DNA of 64,000 bases, from NCBI GenBank assembly GCA_038503035.1, contig JAVSML010025232.1, forward strand, positions 124,001 to 188,000. Direction: 5' to 3'. Source of the stretch: Crocodylus rhombifer (Eukaryota; Chordata; Crocodylia; Crocodylidae). How positions within the stretch are numbered: the first letter of the stretch is position 1; the number at the start of each line of letters is the position of its first letter. Below the pieces are notes generated by a model. It was not told where the DNA came from, ran no database searches, and worked only from the letters and a program-made list of their open reading frames with translations. Shown here one piece after another: positions 48,825 to 60,721 of this stretch. The translations under genes and the position numbers were made by a program.

Positions 48825-49957
48825 CTACTCTCCTTTCAGAACCATATGCAACTCTGTTTCTATAAACACATCTGCTCTTATTTGAACTACTGTGACATCA
48901 CACAAGTCTGTAAATCATCAAAAGGCAAATTGTGAACAATCAGAACCCTCATCTCATTATATAAAATACAATTGTGTTTTATCTCCAAAATATCTATTAG
49001 CAATGATATTTGCCATGAAAAGTTTCTTTACATTTTCCTGCTGTAATACATACCTACTACTTAGTTTAAGAGATTATTAAGAGACCAAAGGAGGCAACAG
49101 ATCATTTCACTTCCACAGCTGTTTTTGCAACAGGATTTCATAGTGAAAATGTAGTTTCTTGACTAGTCAGTAATTCTTACCTATGATGAATTCTTTGCGC
49201 AAATTTTGTTAACAAATAAATCCAAAATGTTACAGCCTTAACTTATGATACATAAATGCATATGCAAAAGGGGAATCAAATTAAAGTCTATAATAGGAGA
49301 AAAGACTGGATGCTGAAAGTCTTCCTGTAATCTAATTTAAATAAAACTTCAAGATTGCTTTTTATAATATGCAAGATATTTTACAGTTAAGCACAGTGCA
49401 TCTTACAAAGAAAGGATATTCTAAAGAAGAAAGTATTCCTTAGCTATTAAATCTATTTGAATGCCTTACAAAGGGAGAAGATGCTCCCTTTATACGAAAT
49501 TGAGGCCTATTAATAATTTTTCTCCAGCAGAAGTTGTTTTTTTTCCCCCATGAATCCAGTCTTCTGCTACATTACGTTTCTCTTCTACAAGTTGTTTTAA
49601 AGTCTTTCACAAACTATGGTATATGACAATATCAATATTGAACCAATGTGTCCCAATGCAGTACCACCCATTTCTATTTGCAGCACTTACCTAACTATAT
49701 ACTTTTCTGATCTAGATCTCTTGTAATGGATCAACTGTTCTTTTACAAAGCATTGCTATTATAGAAGTTTTTGGTCTATATTCATTGTCTTATTTAAACC
49801 GTACCTTTTATTTTCTATGAAAACAAGCAAAAGACCACTTACTTGGATACTAGTGTGAAGAACCTAGATGCACAGCTACCTGTCAATATGACCCTGTATC
49901 TTCTACAGATTAATACTGCATCAATATTGTTATAATCAAAAAAGTTGCCCATTGTAC
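48825..49957. other. ARSB intron 3 right part, no feature seen
   Basis: AT-rich intron up to the exon 3 donor (GTACAAT, minus strand). Confidence 0.55.
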
Positions 49958-50148
49958 CTTTTCAGTTTTATGGCTGGCAATAAGATCAATAGCTCTTTCT
50001 GTAAATACATGAGCAGAGTACTTGTTTTTAAATTCAACTGCGACTTCTTCTCCATCTCGAAAATCAAGGGCACAGCGTGTTACATTCCTTGCACTGATGA
50101 ATACACAATGCTCATGAGAATAATAATCTTCACTTCCAAGAAGATAGC
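49958..50148 (-). CDS. ARSB: ARSB exon 3 (human residues about 167-230)
   Basis: The exon starts with the last two bases of the split Gly codon after a CTCTAG acceptor and ends on a codon boundary at Lys before GTACAAT. The peptide contains [12 protein letters not shown], the conserved NVTRC sequon (human N188) and DFRDGEEV. The cysteine pair matching human C181 and C192 is present. The C-terminal third is the least conserved part and differs from human at many positions, as expected for a surface segment. A pentanucleotide repeat (50159-50180) sits directly upstream of the acceptor and supplies most of its pyrimidine tract. The length of 191 bp equals the human exon. Confidence 0.95.
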
Positions 50149-50158
50149 CTAGAGCAGG

Positions 50159-50180
50159 AAAATAAAATAAAATAAAATGA
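50159..50180. repeat. (AAAAT)n microsatellite at the exon 3 acceptor
   Basis: About four AAAAT units on the plus strand, read as ATTTT on the ARSB strand. They end about 10 nt upstream of the exon 3 splice acceptor and form part of its polypyrimidine tract. Confidence 0.85.
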
Positions 50181-51639
50181 TCAGATCAACATAATACTAC
50201 AAAGAAGTAAATAGTTAAAATATGCTCAGAAGGTCCTAGGAAGTGAACCAGGTCCCACAATCCAGAGGAAAACAAACTCCTACAATCCTAGCCACTCTGA
50301 CCTTTTCTGACTTCACATTTAGTAACCTGTTTGGCCCTGAGCTGAAAAGCTACACCCCTCTAGTCACGCACCAGTAAGGTTTCTAGGTACCAATACACTC
50401 CAGTCAATGTGCACAATGTGTCTAAAACTTCACCCCTCTGGATAACTAGAAAGCTTCTTCTAATTCCCAATTAAAATTTATTCATAACCTGCCTATAGCC
50501 GTGTGATCTTATGTCAGTGTTATACTTTTAGCATAAGCAGCTCTTCTTCCTCTGCAATTTCTACCTTGAAGATATATTTAAGAAAAATCAATCATCTCTC
50601 TCCAGATCTTTATTTTACTATGCTAAACAAGTCAAGTTCCTTCAGTCTTCTTTCATTGGATAAGTTCTCCCCTCCCTCAACCATGTTCCAGTTTGTACTT
50701 GTGTGATGGCCAAAACCAAAGAAATTAATAAGCAATAAATATGTGCTTCTTGGAGGCATTTGGAACTTTTGTCTAATATGAAGCTTGTATTTTTATAACC
50801 CGCAAATGTAACTTGCAACTGTTTGTAGAACTGACTAGGCCTCAACGACAAAGCTATAGCTGTGAAATTAGCTGACCTAATAGTTCTTTCTTGCTCAGAA
50901 TTTAGCCTTGATGATGATAAAAACGGGATTCAACTGCCTAGTTGGTCCTTTCCTGAAATGTACTGGATATCTCAAAAAAGCATAGTCAGAGAGTTCTGAA
51001 GGGGCTGGATTTAGGCGGGGTAATGTTAATTTCAAACCTGAAGATGCTGTGTTGCAATTTGCTTATTGGATAAACCCAGGCTTAGGCAGTAACTTATTAT
51101 AATAATTTCTAACACCTTTTAACCCCAAAGGATAACAGCTATAAAGCAATATTATGAATGGCTACGTAACTTAAAAAACAGCGTAATTAGAATATAAAAG
51201 AACACACACGTCATAGTAACCCTCGGGAAGGACGGAACAGAAGGGTCACTGCTGTCCCATACCCCCACGGATCTCTCTTACTCCTGTGAGAGCGAGGACC
51301 AGATCCTGACTGAGGGGCTTCCACCAGTTCTTCTTCGGACAGCCCAGTTCAGAGACGTCTGACTTTGCCAATTCAACTTGACATGCATCTTCTAACCGAG
51401 AGAGTATCGATAAGTTACTAACCAAGTGGAAACTCTTGGTTAATTTCTTTATCTGTTTTATTATCACTGTCAATTTTAATCTGTATTGTTATGTTGTCTG
51501 TTTATGAGCTTAACCTTTTTATTAACTATTATATATGCAAACTATATCTTTTGTTGTCATAAGTAAAATTCATTCCTTTTTGTAAGTAAAACTTGTCATT
51601 TCTTTCCTTTCCAACATCACCTTCTCGATCCCAAACCAA
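50181..51639. other. ARSB intron 2, no feature seen
   Basis: No recognisable exon or transposon apart from weak CR1-like wording near 50560-50690 (TCTCTCCAGATC, GTCAAGTTCCTTCAGTC) that I cannot delimit. Confidence 0.45.
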
Positions 51640-52022
51640 AAAGCGCAGTGGCTAATAAAGTTGCAGTGCTCAGACCTGGTGGCCATCTATAAGTATGTAA
51701 GGGATAAATATCAGGAGCTGGGAAAAAGCTGTTTACTAGGGTGCCCCAGGGGAAGACAAGGAACAATGGCCATAAGCTGTCAGAGGATGGTTTTAGGTTG
51801 AATGTAAGGAACAACTTATTTACAGTAAGGATGACCAGAATCCAAAATAGACTTCCCAAAGAGATGGTGCAATCCCTAACATTGGAAGTCTTTAAGAGGA
51901 GACTGGACAGACACTTTGCTGGGATCATTTGATCTCAGCAGTATTCCTGCCCAGAGCAGGGGGGGTTGGACTCAAGCTTTCAAGGCCCTCTCCAGCCCTT
52001 AATTTCTTCGATTTCTATGAAC
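51640..52022 (+). mobile_element. CR1 LINE 3' end (copy 10)
   Basis: The plus-strand frame reads NNGHKLSEDGFRLNVRNNLFTVRMTRIQNRLPKEMVQ and KRRLDRHFAGII, the CR1 C-terminus, followed by GGGGTTGGACTCAAGC and a tail ending CGATTTCTATGA. It is 5'-truncated near 51640. Confidence 0.85.
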
Positions 52023-52039
52023 CACTCCACAAAATAAAA

Positions 52040-55000
52040 CTCAAGTCATGTTGTATAATAATTCAGACCTCTTCCATTTTGGCAATACTCCCACTTAACG
52101 TCATCTACAAATTTCACGAGGACACCTCTGGTTCCTGCACGAAGCTTGCTCATAAAGAAGTTAAACAGGAAAGGTCTTACAACAGACCCCTGGTGAATAC
52201 CATTAATATCAGACCAGAAGCAGTTAAGTCACCTGTCAGGATAACATACTGTAGTCTCCTTTTGTGGTAATTCCTTTTCCACTTCACTACTGAAGTACAG
52301 GTGTTCCAAGATCACAAGTGATATTGAAGTCAAGCTAACAGGGGTCTGTAGTTTCTTGGGCCACTCTCTCTCAGTTTTTGGAAGACAGACACCATATTTG
52401 CTATTCTCTAGTCATATGGTACTATCCCTAAGTTGACATGTTTTCTGAAGATTCATGCTGCAGGGAGTTACTATTTCACGTGCCAGCTTTTTCTATATTC
52501 TGGAACAGAGTTCATTCAGGCCCACATAATTTTGTGACAATAAACAATTTAAATTTGGCATCCACCTTAAATGTGTTAATTTCCATATGCAGGCAAGCTT
52601 CATTGGGTAGATGTGATATCTTTTATTAGACCAACTGAGAAGCTGGAAAAAGGTTCTTTGCAAGCTTTTGGGCACAAGCAGCCTTCCTTAGGCATTGGGA
52701 GTCTTTGCGGTTCTGAGATCTCCAAGGAATAAAAGAAGCTACAAGTGTGAAGGATATCAGTGAGAATGTAAATAGGTGGAAATTAGGAAAACAATGGGGG
52801 AAAAAGGGAAGTGGGGGGAACAGGGGGAAATATGCAAAGGTAAGTAAGAGACACTCTACTGTAGTTGTGTTCTCCAAGGTAGAAAAGAGGCAGTCTGTGA
52901 AAAAATAAATGGCTAGAAATTAGGAGGACAAAGGGTAGAAAAGGAAAGGAGGGGAGGAAAAAAAGTGTAAATGGTAAGGTCAGGCAGGTACCTGGTGAAT
53001 CAGATGTCAGACAGGTTGTAATGTGTCATAAATTCAATGTTTATCTCAAGTCCATGATTTTTTGTATTTAGTAGATTTATGAAGTGAAATTTGTATGCTC
53101 ATCTACAAAAGGTGTTTTGTAAGTTCCCTTTGAGGATTGGAGCTGAGAGATCAGAGGGAGTGATTGTCTTGTGGGAAGTGTGCAACCACAGGTAATTAGA
53201 TACATTTGTCTTTGATGGATTTTTGGTGTGCGGTCATTATGATACACAGTTGTTGTTTGGTTTTTCCTACATATTTTCCATCAGGGAATTTGGTGCACTG
53301 GGTGAGATAGATGTAAGATCCAAGAATGGTGATGGTTCTGTTGTGGGGTCTGGTTATTGTGAGAGTGGGGGAGATGTGTTGGCAGGTTTTGCACTTCTTG
53401 TCCTGGCCTGGTCTGGATCCATTTGGTATGGTTTGGGCCACAGGGAGTTTGCTTCTGGTGATAAGGGTAGCAAGATTTGGTGCTTGTTTAAAGGCTAGGA
53501 TGATTGGTTCTGGAAAGATCTCTTTAAGAATTGGGTCTTCTTCTAGCACAGGTTCCAATTGTTTAAGGATTTTCCACGTAGGTTCCAGGAAAGATGGTAC
53601 GTCATAACTAATGGCATGTGATTCGAAGGGATTTTCTTTTTGTACTGCAGCAAATCTTCACATGGTATCCAGGTGTCTCTTTCAAAAGTATGATCTCTCT
53701 CTCTTAAGGAGTATCCTTGTTGGGTGAAGGCCCTTTTGAGATTTGTGAGGTGGTGATCACACATCTATGCCACTTGATACCTAACCATTATCATAAATTA
53801 CATCATAATCTTCACTGAAGACTGAGGCATTATTTGGACTTATCTAGGTTATACTTGATCTTCACTGAGTTACCAAGTTACAGTATTCCCACTTCTTCTC
53901 TCCTGCTTCTCAATTTATACTGAAGAGGTTTTTGTTATTATATCCTTAAGAAACAAAATCTATGTTGGTCACGCTTTTATTATGCCTATATTCTGTGACT
54001 ACAGAAAGATACCGCACCTTCCCAATCAATCTCTACTAGACCCTCCGCTTATTTTCAATAGCTAGTTTCCAAAGCTTGTTTATCCAGATAAGCAACAACC
54101 CTTCCTTACCAATTTCTCTTTTTTGCTGCAGAGGCAGAGTCCCAGTAACATTTGAATTTTTGCTTCCAAAACAATTCTGGGCCGCTTCTACATTTGCCTT
54201 TCAAATCATGTAGACCTCCTCAATCATTGCTTTAGTTTCTCAAAATTAGCACCTTTGAAGTCCAAACCCATTGTTAAAGACTTATTCTTTTCTGTCCTGC
54301 AATTTAAATTGAAGTGAATCTACTCATGATCACTTAATATATGACTTGTTTTATAACCAGTTTTTCTATAGTCTTCATTATTTGCCAAGACTAGGACTAA
54401 GATAGCTCTGCCTCTTTTTGGTGCAGGAAATCAATGATAGATTTTTCTCTAAGTTATCTCTTACAAAAATATCCAAATCTTCCCATTATAGGTAGCATTT
54501 GCTATCCAGTCTCCCACAATAACACTAATTTCCATTATTACTAAATTCTCTCAAGACATTAGATCTCTTAGACATACCCTTTTTCCAAGTCTGAACCTGG
54601 GAATCTATAACAATTACCCAACACAATCCCTTTCAGGCCTATTTTATTATTCCCAGTTATTGTGATTTTAACTTATTGTTTTGTCTAGGCCATCACATTT
54701 TATTTTCTTGAAATCTATCACTTCACTAATAAACAGTGCTACCCCATCACCTTCTTATTTCTGTCCTCCCTAAAGTGTATGTATGTTTGAATGCCTGTAT
54801 CCCAATAATAGCTTCTGTTCCACCATTTTTCCAGTATTCCTATTGTGTAGATTGTTGTGTCCCATACTAGAAATTCCAGTTTCTCTGCTTTATTATTCAG
54901 ACTCCTTAAACTGATACACAGATATTTTATCTGTTTCCATCTTTCCTGCTTGGCCACCTGTTCATTTACCCATTTACCCCCCTGCTATGTAGGGAGATTT

Positions 55001-55640
55001 TGCAAGTTTCTTGCAACCTTCTCTCCTGAGTTCCTACTTTAAAATTCTCCTCACCAGTCAGCCAATATCCTGAGATTGAGATTATCCCTCACCTACTTAA
55101 GTGGAACCCATCCCTGTCCATGAAAATCTGCAATAGTCAAACATCCCAATCCTTGAGCCATCTGATTATCTTCATTCATTTTTTGCCTGCCTTCTCCCAG
55201 GACAAAAAGAATCTTGCCAAAGTTCACTTGAGCTTCTATATCTTGACACATTTTCCAGTCTAGCTTAATCTTCTTTATCCTTGTATGAGCTTCTGTTTAC
55301 ATCACTGATTCTTAGATAAAGAACAATTAACAGATGCTTGCCTGCTACCATTAAAATCCTTGGCAACCTCAGTTCTATGTTCCCCATCTTTGCTCCTGGT
55401 TGATAACATATCCTTATTTGCCAGTTCATTCCTTATGGCCTGTGTAATCTTCTTAAAAGCAAATCTACAAATATATAAGTATATATTTTCCTGCTGTTTA
55501 TATCATACTCTGATCTTTTATCTCTAGCTCCTTCTTCTGTTTGCAAATCTTCTATGGATACCCTCTGTTTCTTTCTCTTTTTTTTTTTTTTTGAAGATCA
55601 TCTTTTCTACTAAGTGCCAGAGCCTCTCATCTGTACACAC
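52040..55640 (-). mobile_element. Old L3/CR1-like LINE, interrupted
   Basis: From right to left on the minus strand: an ORF1-like DGFHLSR block (55096-55121), which is the catalytic-His block of CR1/L3 ORF1 esterases; an endonuclease start LRSLNNKAEKLEFL (54739-54957); a linker phrase ASVFSEDYDV near 53800; and, beyond the PLE insertion at about 52600-53765, RT remnants near 52500 and a VVRPFLFNFFMSKL and KFVDDVK region near 52090-52180 (FADD position reads FVDD). This is the order of a nearly complete element, heavily mutated. The 5' side meets a solo LTR at 55666. Confidence 0.75.
52600..53765 (-). pseudogene. Penelope-like element: GIY-YIG endonuclease end and 3' tail
   Basis: Two overlapping minus-strand frames, offset by one frameshift near 53550, give NLKRAFTQQGY and PLVMTYHLSWN (thumb side of the PLE reverse transcriptase), then FKQAPNLATLI, a CKTCQH zinc-knuckle-like pair, GSYIYLTQCTKFPDGKYVGKT with the Y-x10-13-YVGKT core of GIY-YIG nucleases, and H-K-SI-DK. 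The catalytic palm is missing through 5' truncation. The 3' part lacks further coding and ends with the tail GGTCTAATAAAAGATATCAC (52610-52630), also found alone at five other sites. The element lies inside the old L3/CR1-like LINE. PLEs insert with this nuclease and their own RT. Confidence 0.82.
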
Positions 55641-55665
55641 AGCTTCACTTCACCTTTCTTCCATC

Positions 55666-56514
55666 TGTGACAGGAGTATCTCTACTGGAACCTTTCTATT
55701 GGTGGCTCCACCCTCCTGTTATGGGCCAACAGCCTGCTTACTCGTCTGCCATGCCTTGATCTTAATTTAACTGACTGATGTAATTAGCAGGAGGCTGCCC
55801 ACTTTATCAGCCCTGGTGCCAGGGGGGCGCTATCTGTGGCTTCTTTTCCATCCCTACACCACAGCCCAAGCCTCACAGATGGTACTAACGTGGTCCTTGC
55901 CTTCTCTCTCTGGGGCTCCTTGCTGCTCCCCTTTACTCTGGGGCTAGGGCCAATGCACCCCAAACGCTGCACTCTCTCTGGCACCAGGATCCCCATGCTA
56001 CCACAGAGTCCCTATGAGGCCTCCTCCAACCCCTAATAGCCTCACCCAGTCCTCTGGTTAAAACAGTAAACACAAAAACACAAACCCCCTTGGCTATAAC
56101 ATAGAAAAGCTAGACCATCCAGCCTATAACATAGAAAAGCTAGACCATCCAGCCTATAACATAGAAAAGCTAGACCATCCAGCCAAACAACATTCAATCC
56201 CTACCAGGAAAAACACTCCAACACCAACAGCGACCAGGGGACGCTCACACAACCAGAGTTCTCCCCTCTGTCTGTACTAGCCAAGCTCCTCCTCCCTCAG
56301 TCGCCAGAGGGGAACTGCCCTCCTGCCTGGACTTATATGGGCCAGGCACCGCCCCTTCCTGTCAGCTGGTCTCACCAGTTGCCCTAGCAACCTGCACCTG
56401 TGACTCTGGCTGCCCTGGTGACTGACAGCTGAGCTTCCCCCTTCTTGCCACTAGGGGTCTCTCCCGAGCTGTTCTTCTGCTCTCAGGCACAGGGCACCCA
56501 AGTGCTTTGCGACA
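55666..56514 (-). mobile_element. Solo LTR, second copy of a related family
   Basis: On the minus strand it starts TGTCGCAAAGCAC and ends CCTGTCACA. Flanking 5-mers ccatc (55661-55665) and cgatc (56515-56519) match at 4 of 5. The promoter block GTGCAGGTTGCTAGGGCAAC, CAGCTGAC and the TATA box CCATATAAGT (56331-56340) parallels the solo LTR at 36314-37227, in the same order. It contains a perfect three-unit 30-bp tandem repeat. No internal genes are present. Confidence 0.72.
56093..56182. repeat. 30-bp perfect tandem repeat, three units
   Basis: The unit contains CTATAACATAGAAAAGC and TAGACCATCC. The three copies are identical apart from the first base or two of unit one. It lies inside the solo LTR, with no spacers. 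Confidence 0.9.
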
Positions 56515-56660
56515 CGATCACAGGCTCAGAATCATATCTGAACTCTGTCATTGTCATCTGGTCAAACCCAGATCTCTGGAACCCAGACAATTAATGATGG
56601 TATTTGTGGTTATGGCAAAACAAGACCCTAGTGCAATCCTCCCATCATCATCTTGTACAG

Positions 56661-56869
56661 CAACAGTTCTCAATCTGTGATACGGGTATCATCAGTGGTA
56701 TACAGACTGCCTGTTACTGGTATGCATTAACAGATTTATTATAATTACTTTATATGATGAAAATTTGCTGGTGGTACTTAAGGTTGAACTGAAAAATTTG
56801 CTGGTGGTACTTAAGGTGGTATTGTTTTAAATTGGTGGTGCACAATCTGTCAGAGTTTGGGAACTGCTG
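56661..56869. mobile_element. hAT-type MITE with perfect target duplication
   Basis: Starts CAACAGTTCTCAATCTGTG, ends TTTGGGAACTGCTG. The 8-mer ttgtacag is duplicated exactly at 56653-56660 and 56870-56877. Inside, a 25-bp word (ATTTGCTGGTGGTACTTAAG core) is repeated with period 33 at 56760-56817. No transposase is present. Confidence 0.88.
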
Positions 56870-57107
56870 TTGTACAGTACTATTTATCTTAGACAGGCCC
56901 AGTTTATAAGTTATTCAGCAAACACCAAGACAAGTTCAACATACACATGAAAGAACAGATTGCTGACAACTCAGCAGCAGAAAGATAATTCACTTGTCTG
57001 GATGGTCAACTGGGCAAGGTTGCTGGATGAGGAAATTGTATAATCATCAAAACTGTAAATACCACTTGGAACCTAAAAAGTAACACAACACTCAGAAAGA
57101 CTATGAC

Positions 57108-57530
57108 TCTACTAGTGAATTTCCCATCATGACAAGGGGAACAATGACAAGGGGGCAGGGGTGTAAGCCTGCTAACCCTAACCGTAACAACCCCCCCGCC
57201 AAATGTGCCGCTGCCTCCCAGGAGCGGGGGAGAAGGGAGGGAGCTTGCCCTGCTATCCCCTCCATCTCCTTCTGCCAGCACCCCATGCCACCGCCGCCTC
57301 CAGGAAGCAGAGCCGGCGGGGTCATGGCCAGTGCTTCTGGCCTCACTGCCCTGCTGTCCACTCTGTCCTTGCCATCATAGCAGCGCTCCACCACACTGCC
57401 GCCGCCTCCTGTCCATAACGCTCTTGGAGCACTCCGATTGGTTGTTTCAGTAACCAATCAGAGTGCTCCAAGAGCATTATAGACAGACAGACAGATGGAC
57501 GAAGCCCTCTATTATATTAGAATTATTAAA
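57108..57530. repeat. Unclassified GC-rich element with a terminal hairpin
   Basis: It starts near TCTACTAGTGAATTTCCC and ends after (GACA)n and CTCTATTATATTAGA. The centre is GC-rich. Near the right end arms at about 57418-57444 and 57453-57479 pair over 27 positions with two mismatches and an 8-nt loop; each arm contains GATTGG/CCAATC. The layout could fit a rolling-circle or foldback element, but I cannot assign it. Confidence 0.4.
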
Positions 57531-58414
57531 GTGGTCTAACATATGCCCTCTAAAGTTTTGGGTGCTTCCAAAAGGTCAGGGAATCAAGAAATTAAGGAAA
57601 ATACAAGCATAATACAACAAACGTTTAAGTAAGCTGAACTGCTTAAAAAAAGAAAAAAAGAAAATGTGAAGGGTGTGTCAGAGATCTATTTACAGAGATT
57701 TGTTTACTTAAATAAAATATTATCAAAATACAATAAGAATAAAGAAAAGATGTGGTGGCCCAACATCAAGCTGGAGCAAACATCTAGAAGAACAAAGGCA
57801 ATATTTTGGGGCACAAGTGCTAGCGACGTGTGACTCATTGTAGGTAGGATCTCTCTGGGCTTAACTGAGCTCACTGATCTCATCTCTGGCCTTAACTGAT
57901 CTCATTAACCACAACCCATTCACCAGGGAAGATCTAAAACAGCTGAAGGACAACTAAAAAAGTTCCACAGCACTGACTTCAAACTGAGGACTGAAGTACT
58001 GAGCCAGCACAACAAACACTCTCTTTGCTATGAATAACAAAACTAAGATTCATGAACAGCTCTCAAGCAGGGGTTTATTGGCCTGATAATCTGATTTTAT
58101 TTCTTGGAGATGAGAACAAAATATGAACAATTATTGTGACACATCTTCTGTAATTAACACTGAAAAATCTTAAGCAGATTGCTGTTAAACAGAATCAAAG
58201 CCTTTATTCCCCTGTTAAGAACCAAATAAACTGGATTTTTTAAGTGGAGAAGCAATGCAAGGTGACTATTCAAAGATGCTCAAGACAAACAGCTATTTTA
58301 GATGGCAATTTTTGCCAGGTTCTCAAAAACACTGAACTCTGCTGACCTCAGATGGCTTTTTGAAGTTCTCCAAATAATATGATTCCAAAACCCATAATTG
58401 CAACTGTCAAGATA
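57531..58414. other. Intron, no feature seen
   Basis: A-rich intronic sequence. No exon or repeat recognised. Confidence 0.5.
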
Positions 58415-58422
58415 CCTTATGA

Positions 58423-58719
58423 CAGTGGTCCTCAACCTTTTCAGCATCAGGACACCCTCAACAACATTTCTGAATGTGGTGGCATTTGCAGTTAAGAACA
58501 GCTGTTGTGTTCAGCTTACCTAAATGGCTTCTTAACCGCATGGCTTTGCCTCCAGGTGAAATGGCCCCTCATATCTTGTGTGCAGCCAGCCTGGGAAGGG
58601 CTGCAGCATCTGTGTAGCTCCTCCTGCATTAGGACTCTCCAATAACCCACAAGCAGGAAGGAGAACTGGCTTGTGCTGCAGGAACATGCATGCCACGGGG
58701 TCCTGGTTCAGAACCACTG
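58423..58719. mobile_element. hAT-type MITE
   Basis: Starts CAGTGGTCCTCAACC, ends GGTTCAGAACCACTG. Flanking 8-mers ccttatga (58415-58422) and ccatatga (58720-58727) match at 7 of 8. It is 297 bp with no transposase. Confidence 0.88.
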
Positions 58720-58727
58720 CCATATGA

Positions 58728-60713
58728 GAATTCAAATTCTGGTATGATAACTGCCAATTCAACCACCCAACAGGTTCCTGTGACCACAGCTGTACTGCAA
58801 GGCAATGCCCATCTCTGTCCTTGACTTGCTGTGGTCACAGATTGTGTTAGAAGTGCTCAATTTTTTGTTTTTGTTTGTTTTTTTTACACAAAGGGGCCAA
58901 ACCTTACAATCAGGAACAGGCCAAGAGCTACACAGAAAACCTTTGCCGGAGCTCCACATGGACAGCAAGCTCTCCGAATTCAGACCAGTTGACAGCGTAG
59001 GCTGTGGCCAGAGCCACATGGCTCCAGAGGCCAGGGGCTGAACCTTGCTGCCACTGCTCATCCCCTTTTCCCCCCTACCACTGCTCACTGCCATGTTTTT
59101 GTTCCTGCTGCTGCAGCAACAGGAGAAAAGGAGGGGACGATTAGCAGAAGTGTTCACCCCCTGGGCTCTAGACCTTTGAGAAAGCAGTTCTATCAAAATC
59201 TTAAATCCAGACTTCATGCTCCTGTACCAGCAAAAATTATCTGCTTTGTGAAAAACTGTGACCAATGGCAAGAGATTGTCACCCAGATTACAAAGTCCTG
59301 TCTCTCAATAATAGTCACAGTGACAAATAATGAAGCTAATGATGTCCAAACTGCCTGTCCCCCCTCAGAAAAAAATCACCAAGAGTTTGTCTAATATAAT
59401 CTTCCTTAACATTTCTTACCTCTATACCTCTATATTTACTTAATGCTACTAAATATGAGTCTTTTTATGTTTCAAAATAAACAAACTCAGAAAATTTTCA
59501 GTTAAACAGTTCAACTCTAAATATGAATTGGCATATAAATCATTAATCAAAACAAAACAATAAATTAAAAACATTAACAGTAAAATGATGGACATTTAGC
59601 ACAGTCAACATAGCTACTAAGAATTTCTGCTATGGTTTTATACACTGGATTAGTCATTTCAGAATGCTTATCTATACAGAGACTGAAATAATCATCTTTA
59701 CATTCACAGAATGAGCCCTGATGCAGAAATGTTATTCATGTAAACAATATGGTAATTTCTGATCCGTTGCTGACACCAACTGGTCAAAGAGACAAACTGG
59801 TGTTTACAGAATAATACACAGCTCTTAAGGAAAATTAACTATACCAAAATTAGGCTCTTTCCTGTACATTCTGCTTTTACCAAAAGTCTACCTTTCAAAC
59901 TTTTGGGCAACTTTATACCAATTCCTCTGCCTTCTGACTCCTCAATAACTTCGTAACTTCAACAAGCACCATCACTACATCGATTTCAAGGGAACAGGCA
60001 GAGTCCATTCCAAAATTTATGACCCGGCACAATATGCACTTTCTTATTAGTTTTAAATGAAGTGGACTAAGACATGTCAGAAACCTGACCCCAAATCAAA
60101 CAGCTTCCTGAAATACTATTTGTGCAAAAGTTCTACCATACAGCTTATGTACAAAATACCACAGAAAGCAGAAACTGACAAAGAAAAGAAGATTTTGAGA
60201 TTTCTAAAAACAATGTTTTTACATACACATTTTGTCTAAAAGTTACATAAGTCACTAAATCTTATCAATATACATGCAAGGAAAATAATGTTGTGCACTT
60301 CGTATACAGCTTTGATTGCCTGCAACTAATGTTAACAGTCTGTCAGCAAACAAAGGAAACATGTTTTTTTTAATGTGGTTTTATAGAGGGATGATGTTTT
60401 ATACCATCTTTCTCACTCTGTTATCTGGAAATGTAATTAAAATAGCAGATATTGTAATTAGAAAAAAAAGCGACCAAAACCACTTCCCATTTCTCTAAAA
60501 CTGACTTTTAAGAAAGAACCAATACAATTTATAAAATAAAAAATGGTCTGACCTAAGCTGGAAATAAGAGGAAACTGAGAAATTCATTTGAATGGTTCCT
60601 CTATGACAACTTAAACACGAATCTTAAACAGTTGCTTTGGTGGATTTAAAAATAAAAGCTTTTTCTCTAGTGGTCTACAAGATGTTGGCATGTATTTAGA
60701 GAGATTATTTTCT
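58728..60713. other. ARSB intron 2, no feature seen
   Basis: AT-rich intron. GCTCCTGCATT-like and CACATGGCTCC-like phrases near 58950-59160 hint at another decayed hAT fragment, but termini are not visible. Confidence 0.5.
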
Positions 60714-60721
60714 AGTTTAGG

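Noticed and set aside
56093..56182. Three identical 30-bp repeats as a possible CRISPR array
   Set aside because: There are no spacers, the units are directly adjacent, and the setting is an LTR in a vertebrate intron.
57172..57188. Telomere-like AACCCTAACC word
   Set aside because: Only about one and a half units, with a mismatch straight after; too short to call an interstitial telomere.
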